Shown here: piece after piece, positions 38,694-45,411 of the stretch | How positions within the stretch are numbered: position 1 is the stretch's first letter | Layout of the letters: every line of letters begins with the position of its first letter | From: [Chlorobium] sp. 445 | GTDB lineage: Bacteria > Bacteroidota > Chlorobiia > Chlorobiales > Thermochlorobacteraceae | Reading direction: 5' to 3' | Assembly (NCBI GenBank): GCA_002763895.1 | Contig: NSLH01000021.1 | Location: 1-45,411 of the forward strand | DNA length: 45,411 nucleotides | Translations under genes and position numbers: made by a program | The notes under the pieces: model-generated | Told to the model about the DNA's origin: nothing | What the model saw: the letters and a program-made list of their open reading frames with translations, nothing else | Database searches by the model: none

Positions 38694-40577
38694 TTACTGC
38701 GTGCTATCGGCAGGTGCAGCGAAACTTGTCAATCCTGAGCCATAGGGGAAAAGATCAGGAATGCTTACAGGGAGTTTGCCTTTTGGCGTCAGTTGTCCTG
38801 TTATCACTTTCAGTGCAGCGATTTCAGAGACTTTGGCAGGGCAATATGTGCACAGATAGGCTGGGACATCAGGCACGTCCATGATGATATAAGGTGTGCC
38901 AAATGAAATCAGCACAATTGGAATCTGACGCGCATTACACATTTTGACTAAAGTTTGTAGAAACTTGGTCTGGTCTTTATCCAAGCCGAATTTGCCTTCC
39001 CATGCGCGTGTATCGGCATAACAGGAGACGATAACAGCAGCGGATTTTTCAGCGGCGCGCAAGGCAAATTTGAAGTTCAGTTCATTGCTCTTGGGCATAA
39101 GTTGCAAGCGCAGGGTATTGGAATAGACTTTTTCGAGTTCTGCAAAGAAACTTTTGCCGATGGTGCAGTTCTCCGAGGTTTGCAGCGAGATATTGAGCAC
39201 ACGCTGTTTCGGCTCAGTCAGTTGAAGTGGTAAAATTCCTCGTTCATTCTTGAGCAGCGTAATAGAGTTATTTGCAACTTCCTGTGCCAGCATTTGATGG
39301 GCGCGCGTGCCTACTTTGGTCTCAATGTCGTCCAGACTCACAAAACGCGATTTATTCAAGCCAAGCCAAGCTTTAAGTGCAAGAATTTTGCGTACGGATG
39401 CATTGATGCGCTCAAGCTCGATTTGTTGTTCTTGCACGGCTTTGAGTAGTGCGCTTTGCGCTGCATCAATATCGGGCGACATCAGAATCATATCGTTGCC
39501 TGCCAGCACGGCGCGCACAGCAGCTTCGCCAACCTCAAAGTTTTTCCTCACGCCTTTCATCCCCATCGCATCAGTTACGACCAAGCCTTTGAAGCCTAAT
39601 TCTTCACGCAAAATTTTGGTTGTGATTTCAGGCGAGAGTGTTGCTGGGATTTTGTCAGAGAGACTGATTTTTGGAAGTGCTAAGTGTCCGACCATCACAC
39701 TAGCCACACCTTGCTCAATGGCATGCCTGAACGGTTTGAGTTCAAGTGCATTGAGGCGAGGGCGCTCGAACGGCAAGATGGGTAAATCTTTATGACTATC
39801 GATATCCGTGTCGCCGTGTCCAGGAAAATGTTTGACCGTTGCAATCATTCCGCCGGCTTGAGTGCCTTTGATGAAAGCCGCTGCCATTTGATTGGTGAGC
39901 GCAACATTTTCACTAAAGGCACGTGTATTGATGATGGGGTTGCGTGGATTATTGTTCAGATCGACCGATGGTGCATAGTTTTGATGAATGCCTAAGGCAC
40001 GCGCTTCTCTGGCAATAGCTTGTGCGACACGGAAAGCATATTCTGGCTTACGGGTTGCTGCAATTGCCATATTGTAGGGGAATTCTGTTGCGCGTTCAAT
40101 GCGCATGGATACACCCCATTCCATGTCGGCACTAATGAGCAATGGAATTTTTGCAAGGCGCTGCAATCGATTTGCCAGCATTGCTGCTTCATAGACATCA
40201 CCTTTGGAGAACATTACGCCACCGATTTTACCTGAACGCACAAGCTCTGCAAGGCGCTCAAAGTCTGCGTTATCTGCACTCATGTAAAACGAGTAAGAAA
40301 ACGCACTGAACATTTGCCCAATTTTTTCTTCAAGCGTAAGCGATGCTAAAGTGGAATCGACCCATGCTGAAGTATTGGGGAACATCTCTTCGAAAGTGTT
40401 CAGCGGCAGCGGTTCATCGACCAGCGAAATCGGTATTCTTGTAGTGAGCAATTCTTTGGTGAGCGATATTTCGCTGCTTACTTGCGCCGAAAGTGATAGC
40501 GGCAAGCTTATCAGCAAACAGACCATAGCCATGAAATGCAGGGAGCGAAAACATCTCGGCGCAGTTTTTGAGCTCAT
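38694..40577 (-). CDS. Secreted glycoside hydrolase family 3 beta-N-acetylhexosaminidase-like
   Basis: Start chosen at the ATG at 40577 (MSSKTAPRCFRSLHFMAMVC), which opens a signal peptide ending LSLSAQ; the frame continues upstream to 40646. The GH3 TIM barrel has LTLEEKIGQMFSAFS, ISADMEWGVSMRI, and the NagZ-type loop KHFPGHGDTDIDSHKDLP holding the catalytic His-Asp dyad. The nucleophile Asp is in LVVTDAMGMKGV. A GH3 C-terminal domain follows (LLKNERGILPLQL, then VISCYADTRAW-like and PIVLISFGTPYIIM). It ends at about 627 residues without the beta-lactamase-like extension often attached in Bacteroidetes. Likely role: removing GlcNAc from peptidoglycan fragments or glycans in the periplasm. 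Confidence 0.88.
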   Translation of the reverse strand: MSSKTAPRCFRSLHFMAMVCLLISLPLSLSAQVSSEISLTKELLTTRIPISLVDEPLPLNTFEEMFPNTSAWVDSTLASLTLEEKIGQMFSAFSYSFYMSADNADFERLAELVRSGKIGGVMFSKGDVYEAAMLANRLQRLAKIPLLISADMEWGVSMRIERATEFPYNMAIAATRKPEYAFRVAQAIAREARALGIHQNYAPSVDLNNNPRNPIINTRAFSENVALTNQMAAAFIKGTQAGGMIATVKHFPGHGDTDIDSHKDLPILPFERPRLNALELKPFRHAIEQGVASVMVGHLALPKISLSDKIPATLSPEITTKILREELGFKGLVVTDAMGMKGVRKNFEVGEAAVRAVLAGNDMILMSPDIDAAQSALLKAVQEQQIELERINASVRKILALKAWLGLNKSRFVSLDDIETKVGTRAHQMLAQEVANNSITLLKNERGILPLQLTEPKQRVLNISLQTSENCTIGKSFFAELEKVYSNTLRLQLMPKSNELNFKFALRAAEKSAAVIVSCYADTRAWEGKFGLDKDQTKFLQTLVKMCNARQIPIVLISFGTPYIIMDVPDVPAYLCTYCPAKVSEIAALKVITGQLTPKGKLPVSIPDLFPYGSGLTSFAAPADSTQ

Positions 40578-40649
40578 CGTTATCTCTTCGGATTGATTGC
40601 GGTTTTGTGTTTCAAGCCATGCTTTCATACGCTGCACACTTGTCAAAGT

Positions 40650-41153
40650 TTAGCGATAGTTTTCGAACTGTAAGGGCAAATTCAGATCCAACGCCAGTAA
40701 GTGTTTTTGCACAGCTTGCAAATCATCAATCTGCTTGCCACTGACGCGTATGGCATCGCCTTGCACTTGGGCTTGCACTTTGAGTTTTAAGTCTTTTATA
40801 GCAGTCGTAATTTGCTTTGATACCTCTTTGCTGATGCCTTGCTTCAACTTGATTTTTTGGCGAACTGTGTTTTGCGATGCCGGCTCAATTTTACCATACT
40901 CTAAGGCTTTGATAGAAATACCGCGCTTGATGAGTTTGGATTGCAACACATCAATGACAGATTTCAGTGTAAATTCATTTTGCGACTCTAATGTCAGTTC
41001 CATCTCCTTTTCATTGAAGAGAATTTGCGATTTTGAGTCTTTGAGGTCATAGCGCTGTTGCAGTTCTTTGCGCGCTTGATTGAGCGCATTGTCGAGTTCC
41101 TGCATTGGAATTTTGGAGACGATGTCAAAAGAGTGTTCGCTTGCCATTGCCAA
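40650..41153 (-). CDS. yajQ: YajQ family nucleotide-binding protein
   Basis: A 167-residue protein of the UPF0234 family. The N-terminus reads SEHSFDIVSKIPMQELDNAL, then LQQRYDLKDSKSQILFNEKE. Later come KLIKRGISIKALEYGKIEPA and the end LDLNLPLQFENYR, all strongly conserved. Two ferredoxin-like halves are expected. YajQ proteins bind nucleotides, and one homologue binds cyclic di-GMP, but the general role is unsettled. The start could be MAMASEHSF or the second Met. It lies four bases before the upstream-extended GH3 frame and about 70 bases before the preferred GH3 start, so the two may be co-transcribed. Confidence 0.95.
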   Translation of the reverse strand: MAMASEHSFDIVSKIPMQELDNALNQARKELQQRYDLKDSKSQILFNEKEMELTLESQNEFTLKSVIDVLQSKLIKRGISIKALEYGKIEPASQNTVRQKIKLKQGISKEVSKQITTAIKDLKLKVQAQVQGDAIRVSGKQIDDLQAVQKHLLALDLNLPLQFENYR

Positions 41154-41313
41154 GACAAGTTGTTGATTACTTTTTCATTTGAGTTTGCATCGCTTTGGTA
41201 GCCTGCTGACGTGATGTTGAGTTTGCTCTCCAAGTGATGCTATTTTCAAATGTTTAGCTTGGAATATAAGTTTGCGCAATTTGCAAAAAACTTTCTTGCT
41301 ATGTAGCCGAGAG

Positions 41314-42767
41314 ATGAACGCAACACAACTTGGCATTTTAGCTTATATCGTGCTTCAACTTGGCCTTGGCTTTTTGCTCTCTCGGCGCATTCACACTGAA
41401 GCAGATTATTTGCTGGCTGGACGCCGCTTAGGCTTAAGCATTTCAGTGCTCACACTCTTTTCCACATGGTTTGGCGCAGAAGCCTGTCTTGGTGCTGCTG
41501 GCGTGATTTATCAAGAAGGGCTTTCGGGTAGTGTTGCAGATCCATTTGCTTATGGCATCTGCCTTTTGCTGATGGGACTGTTCTTTGCCGTGCCGCTTTG
41601 GAAAAGAAACTTGACCACACTGGCTGATTTTTTTCGGCAGCGTTATGCTCCTTCAGTTGCACAGCTTGCTGCAGTCTTGATGATTCCCTCGTCACTTTTG
41701 TGGGCAGCCTCGCAGATGCGTGCGTTCGGACAAGTGCTCTCTGCCTCTTCCCATCTTGACATTTCAGTTGCAATTACACTCTCTGCTGCCGTTGTGGTGA
41801 TCTATACCATCTCAGGTGGATTGTGGGCTGATGCGATTACTGATGTCGTGCAAGGCTTGATGCTAATTGTTGGCTTGACAAGCCTTTTTGTCGTGGTGCT
41901 GATGCAAACGACACCTGAGCATCTTTCCATCGCCTTTACAGCTGAGCGATTAAATCTCTTTCAGAGTGGCTCAATTTTGCAGCAACTTGAAGCATGGCTT
42001 GTGCCCATTTGCGGCTCGGTCGTGGCGCAGGAGCTTGTGGCACGTGCCCTTGCTGCAAAGTCAGCGCATGTGGCAAGCCGCTCAGCCTTGATTGCAAGTG
42101 CGTTATACATGCTCTTTGGCACCATCCCTGTGCTCCTCGGCCTGCTTGGCATTGCACTTCTTCCAAATCTGAGCGATGCAGAAAAACTTTTACCGATTGC
42201 TGCACACACCTACTTGCCTCCAGTTTTGTATGTGCTTTTTATCGGTGCGCTCTTTTCTGCCATTCTCTCGACCGTCGATAGCACACTCCTTGCTGCAAGC
42301 GCTCTTTTAGCGCACAATGTCATTTTGCCGATGCGTCCTGATATGAGCGAGACTGCCAAGGTACGCATCAACGCTTAGGGGTTGGACTTTTTGGAATTGC
42401 TGCATATTGCTTAGCGCTGTATGTCAGCAGCATTCATGAACTTGTCAAACTTGCCTCGGCAATTGGCAGTGCAGGTGTCTTTGTGGTGGTGGCTGTCGGT
42501 CTGTTTTCACCGCTCGGTCAGAAATACAGCGCCACAGTCGCCTTGCTGGCAGGCGCACTTGTCTGGACTTTTGGCACTTACCTTCTTCATCTTGATTTTG
42601 CATACACACTTGCCTTAGGCGTATCTTTCCTAAGTTATGCTGTAGGCGCATGTCTCGAGCATCTGCATGCGACACAGATTTCTGCAAAGTCACGCGCTTT
42701 AAGTGCAACATCTTTGCCAGTGTCTCAACATTTTTCATTATCTCAACAATTTTTCAGCACATGCAAA
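41314..42767 (+). CDS. Sodium:solute symporter family protein; frame interrupted
   Basis: The start at 41314 gives MNATQLGILAYIVLQLGLGF, helix 1 of the SSS family. Then ADYLLAGRRLGLSISVLTLF followed by STWFGAEACLGAAGVIYQEG (Na-site helix). The signature-like SAAVVVIYTISGGLWADAIT and FIGALFSAILSTVDSTLLAA also fit. About twelve or thirteen helices are seen. The first frame stops at 42378; the protein continues in another frame from LGVGLFGIAAYCLALYVSSI. The break is near 42371-42379 (one more C would give RINRLGVGLF). The second frame runs with no stop into the ATP-grasp-like protein at 42768, so the transporter's own stop is not visible. The solute is unknown. Confidence 0.8.
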
Positions 42768-43949
42768 ATGGAACACTCAATTCGTGAGGAATTTAATCGT
42801 AAATTCAAGCGCGAAACCTATCAAGCCTTCATCAACGATCTAAACAAGTATAATCGTGGCGCAATGGATTTTCGACTCTGCGAAACCCCACTCTTTCTTT
42901 CAGAGAAAATGACGCAGGAGTTGATACACGCCTGCGACATCTTAATTGACGAACTCATCGCGCCTGACTTTCTCAAACGTTTAGATGCCGCTGTGCCCGA
43001 ACACCTGCGCGTACCTAACGAAGATGCACATCCCACATTTTTGCAAATTGATTTTGCACTTGTAAGTTTGCCAAATGGCGAACTTGCCCCGCGCTTGATT
43101 GAACTGCAAGGCTTTCCAACACTTTATGCCTTTCAATGGCTACTTGATCTCAAAATCCGTCAGTTCTTCGATATTCCCGATTCGCTGACACCATACTTTA
43201 GCGGACATTCATCCGATTCATACCTTAAACTCTTCAAACGCTTGCTTCTTGCTGATGCAGCACCTGAAAACGTCGTGCTGCTTGAAGTACAACCACACAC
43301 TCAAAAAACTCGAGTTGATTTTTATTGCACCGAAGAGCTGACCGGCGTCAAGACGGTTTGTCTCACTGAAGTGATTAAGCGTGGAAAGAAACTCTACTAC
43401 AAACAAAACGGCAAAGAGATTCCAATTGAGCGCATCTACAACCGCGTCGTCTTCGATGAACTCTACAAAAAGCAAATTGAGTTCGGCTTCCGCTTTCAAG
43501 ATGAACTCGATGTCGTCTGGCTCAATCACCCAAATTGGTTTATGAAAATCTCCAAGTATTGTCTGCCGCTTTTCAAAAATGAATATGCGCCAAAGGCTTA
43601 TTTGCTTTCTGACTTGGAGCATTATCCTGAAAATTTAGAGCACTATGTCTTAAAGCCGCTCTTTTCATTTTCAGGCTCTGGTGTAGAGATTGATGTCACG
43701 CCCGAGACGCTTGATCGAATTAGCGATCGTAAGAATTACCTTCTGCAAGAAAAAGTCGAGTACGCCCCCGTAGTGCGTACGCCCGAAGGTGGCACCAAAG
43801 CTGAAATCCGTATGATGTTTCTGTGGGATGAGAACGAAAAACCAACCTTGGTCAATAACCTCGTACGCATGAGCCGTGGCAAAATGCTTGGTGCATCTTA
43901 CAACAAAGATGCAGAATGGATTGGTGCAAGTTTAGCTTATCATCCATAA
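42768..43949 (+). CDS. Conserved ATP-grasp-like protein of unknown function
   Basis: Start chosen at the ATG at 42768 (MEHSIREEFNRKFKRETYQA), which gives 393 residues. The upstream frame is open into the symporter. The family is recalled as widespread in Bacteroidetes/Chlorobi but annotated hypothetical. Visible parts: PEHLRVPNEDAHPTFLQIDF, RLIELQGFPTLYAFQWLLDL, then YVLKPLFSFSGSGVEIDV (Lys plus Gly-rich loop as in ATP-grasp folds), NYLLQEKVEYAP, and KAEIRMMFLWDENEKPTLVN with VRMSRGKMLG. The Lys, Glu and Asn/Arg in the last parts could be nucleotide/metal ligands. Substrate and product are unknown; a peptide- or amine-ligase-type reaction is speculation. galE starts 13 bases downstream. Confidence 0.7.
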   Translation: MEHSIREEFNRKFKRETYQAFINDLNKYNRGAMDFRLCETPLFLSEKMTQELIHACDILIDELIAPDFLKRLDAAVPEHLRVPNEDAHPTFLQIDFALVSLPNGELAPRLIELQGFPTLYAFQWLLDLKIRQFFDIPDSLTPYFSGHSSDSYLKLFKRLLLADAAPENVVLLEVQPHTQKTRVDFYCTEELTGVKTVCLTEVIKRGKKLYYKQNGKEIPIERIYNRVVFDELYKKQIEFGFRFQDELDVVWLNHPNWFMKISKYCLPLFKNEYAPKAYLLSDLEHYPENLEHYVLKPLFSFSGSGVEIDVTPETLDRISDRKNYLLQEKVEYAPVVRTPEGGTKAEIRMMFLWDENEKPTLVNNLVRMSRGKMLGASYNKDAEWIGASLAYHP

Positions 43950-43962
43950 CCACGCACGCTCC

Positions 43963-44961
43963 ATGATTCTTGTAACCGGTGGCGCTGGCTACATTGGTTC
44001 GCACGGTGTCCGGCAATTGCAACGCGCTGGCTATCAAACCCTCATTGTAGATAATCTCATCTACGGTCATCGTGACTTTGCTGAAAAAAGCGAGCATCTT
44101 ATCGGCGATTTGCAAGATGCTGCATTTGTACAAGATGTCTTTGCACGCTATCAAATTCATGCCGTGATGCACTTTGCGGCATTTGCTTATGTGGGCGAAT
44201 CAGTTAGAGAGCCTGCAAAGTATTACCGCAATAACCTTGTGGCCACACTCAACGTGCTTGATGCTATGCGACAGCACGGCGTAAAACTCTTCATCTTCTC
44301 TTCGACTTGTGCCACATACGGTGAACCTGAAGAAATTCCTATTCCTGAAACGCACCCACAGCGCCCGATTAACCCTTACGGACGCTCTAAACTCATGGTC
44401 GAACAAATCTTGCGTGATTACGATGCAGCCTACGGTATAAAGTTTGTCTCCCTGCGCTATTTCAATGCCGCCGGTGCCGATCCAGAAGGCGGTATCGGTG
44501 AAGACCATACGCCAGAGACCCATCTTATTCCCCTCTTGCTCGATGTCGCACTCGGCAAGCGCGAGTCCATCACCATCTATGGCAACGACTACCCTACGCC
44601 TGACGGCACCTGCATCCGCGATTACATTCATGTTACCGACCTTGCTGACGCACACGTCTTAGGCTTGAAATACCTTGAAGCGGGCGGCAACAGTGATGTG
44701 TTTAATCTCGGCAACGGCAATGGGTTTTCAGTTAAGGACGTACACGCAATGGCAGAGTGGGTAACTGGCAAACCTATCAAAGCCATTATCGGTGAGCGCC
44801 GCGCTGGCGACCCTGCACGACTTATCGGTAGCGCCGAAAAAGCAAAATGCATCTTAGGCTGGCAACCCCGATTTGCTGACCTTGAAACTATTATCCGCAC
44901 CGCTTGGCAATGGCATCAAGAACGATTTGCATCTCGACTCACACAAAAATCTGCACCTTGA
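43963..44961 (+). CDS. galE: UDP-glucose 4-epimerase
   Basis: A 332-residue short-chain dehydrogenase-type epimerase interconverting UDP-glucose and UDP-galactose (or their N-acetyl forms). The NAD-binding motif is VTGGAGYIGSHGVRQL, the catalytic Ser/Thr and Tyr-Lys are in FIFSSTCATYGEP and NPYGRSKLMVEQIL, and RYFNAAGADPEGGIGEDHTP is a GalE hallmark. The TPDGTCIRDYIHVTDLADAH segment is also diagnostic. It likely supplies sugars for the polysaccharide made by the 17-27 kb cluster. No frame breaks. Confidence 0.95.
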   Translation: MILVTGGAGYIGSHGVRQLQRAGYQTLIVDNLIYGHRDFAEKSEHLIGDLQDAAFVQDVFARYQIHAVMHFAAFAYVGESVREPAKYYRNNLVATLNVLDAMRQHGVKLFIFSSTCATYGEPEEIPIPETHPQRPINPYGRSKLMVEQILRDYDAAYGIKFVSLRYFNAAGADPEGGIGEDHTPETHLIPLLLDVALGKRESITIYGNDYPTPDGTCIRDYIHVTDLADAHVLGLKYLEAGGNSDVFNLGNGNGFSVKDVHAMAEWVTGKPIKAIIGERRAGDPARLIGSAEKAKCILGWQPRFADLETIIRTAWQWHQERFASRLTQKSAP

Positions 44962-44964
44962 AGA

Positions 44965-44994
44965 TTTGTGGGTTTGAAAATTTTTGTATATTTG
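44965..44994 (+). promoter_or_regulatory. Candidate Bacteroidetes-type promoter for the right-edge gene
   Basis: TTTG at 44965-44968, 18 bases, then TATATTTG at 44987-44994. It lies just after the galE stop and about 80-100 bases before the secreted-protein start. It fits TTTG-N19-TAnnTTTG within one base of spacing. Confidence 0.55.
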
Positions 44995-45043
44995 TATGCT
45001 ATATTCTGTCCTGATATATTCTGCCCTAAATCACCTGCTTAAA

Positions 45044-45064
45044 AATAACCAATAACCAATAACC
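45044..45064 (+). repeat. Three tandem copies of AATAACC
   Basis: Perfect 7-base repeat at 45044-45050, 45051-45057 and 45058-45064, in the leader of the right-edge gene and directly before its start codons. Copy-number change could alter leader length and expression. Confidence 0.7.
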
Positions 45065-45075
45065 AAAAAAACTCA

Positions 45076-45411
45076 ATGAGTGGAGGCAATTCCATGGCAA
45101 TACGGCTCTTCGCGTTGCTTCTCATCTCTTCTCTCATCCCTGCCTTAGCCACAGCGCAAAATAGGCAACTCTACTCCTACCAAAGTGGAAACTTCAATGA
45201 CCCAAACATCTGGACGCTCACCAACGGCGGCACAGACTTCGTAGCGCCTAACGTTGATGATAACTTCACCATCAACCCGGGGCACACCATTACGCTGACC
45301 GCGAACTCGCAAATTGTTCAAACCGCTGCAGCACGCACCGTTACGGTCAACGGCACGCTTAATGTGCAGACCTTCACAACGCAGACTTTTGGCACGATTC
45401 AAGGCACTGGT
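45076..45411 (+). CDS. Secreted G8-like surface protein, partial at right edge
   Basis: Two in-frame starts are possible: 45076 (MSGGNSMAIRL) and 45094 (MAIRLFALLLISSLIPALAT). The second gives the cleaner signal peptide, ending ATAQ. The mature part reads LYSYQSGNFNDPNIWTLTNG, then NPGHTITLTANSQIVQTAAA and TVTVNGTLNVQTF. The pattern SGNFNDPNxW followed by PGHTITL is the beginning of G8-type beta-helix domains in large secreted Bacteroidetes/Chlorobi proteins, which usually end in a sorting domain. The gene is cut by the window edge, so length and C-terminal domains are unknown. Confidence 0.75.
   Translation, partial: MSGGNSMAIRLFALLLISSLIPALATAQNRQLYSYQSGNFNDPNIWTLTNGGTDFVAPNVDDNFTINPGHTITLTANSQIVQTAAARTVTVNGTLNVQTFTTQTFGTIQGTG

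Noticed and set aside
1-45411. CRISPR array, insertion sequence, prophage or tRNA/rRNA genes
   Set aside because: No regularly spaced repeats, transposase or phage domains, or tRNA cloverleaf sequences were recognised by eye on either strand.

Overview
The window looks like chromosomal DNA of a green sulfur bacterium relative (phylum Chlorobiota/Chlorobi), plausibly from the Chloroherpeton/Thermochlorobacter side. The strongest clue is a full-length magnesium-chelatase D subunit (bchD, 15458-17302), which marks a bacteriochlorophyll-making phototroph. Promoters of the Bacteroidetes/Chlorobi type (TTTG, about 19 bases, TAnnTTTG; clearest before rpsT at 27003-27033), a patatin-Omp85 fusion, a DUF5683 protein and moderate base composition agree. 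The exact lineage is inference.

Layout. 1-6352: a broken secreted-protein end, then a leftward run MFS exporter > patatin-Omp85 protein > thyX > PAP2-like membrane protein, and a small rightward secreted protein. 6401-8773: mutS2. 8948-12632: a visibly decayed RDD / SpoIIM / DUF4350 / MoxR / DUF58 locus with two stop codons at positions where Gln is expected, several frame breaks and an internal deletion. 12667-17302 (leftward): oligopeptidase B, a glutamine amidotransferase of the TrpG/PabA type, and bchD. 17466-26949 (rightward): an exopolysaccharide cluster with SLBB export protein, Wzz-like chain-length protein, O-antigen polymerase/ligase-like protein, methyltransferase and four glycosyltransferases. 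27088-31097: housekeeping genes rpsT, ruvA, folC, rho. 31123-35118: ptsI divergent from a soluble adenylate cyclase, then a cysteine desulfurase. 35187-38598: DUF5683 protein, feoB, feoA behind a palindromic operator candidate. 38694-41153: a secreted GH3 beta-N-acetylhexosaminidase-like enzyme and yajQ. 41314-44961: sodium:solute symporter, a conserved ATP-grasp-like protein of unknown role in the same open frame, and galE. The right edge starts a secreted G8-like protein.

Coherent modules are polysaccharide assembly and export, ferrous iron uptake, DNA repair/nucleotide metabolism (mutS2, ruvA, thyX, folC) and the envelope (patatin barrel, GH3, PAP2).

Caution on the sequence: at least eight otherwise convincing genes, including the near-essential folC, are broken by a one-base length change, mostly in a run of A or T. 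This is more like sequence error, or slippage, than gene loss. Such genes are given here as single genes with the break marked. The 8948-12632 locus differs because it also has base-substitution stops and missing segments, so I treat it as real decay. I saw no rRNA, tRNA, CRISPR array, insertion sequence or phage.
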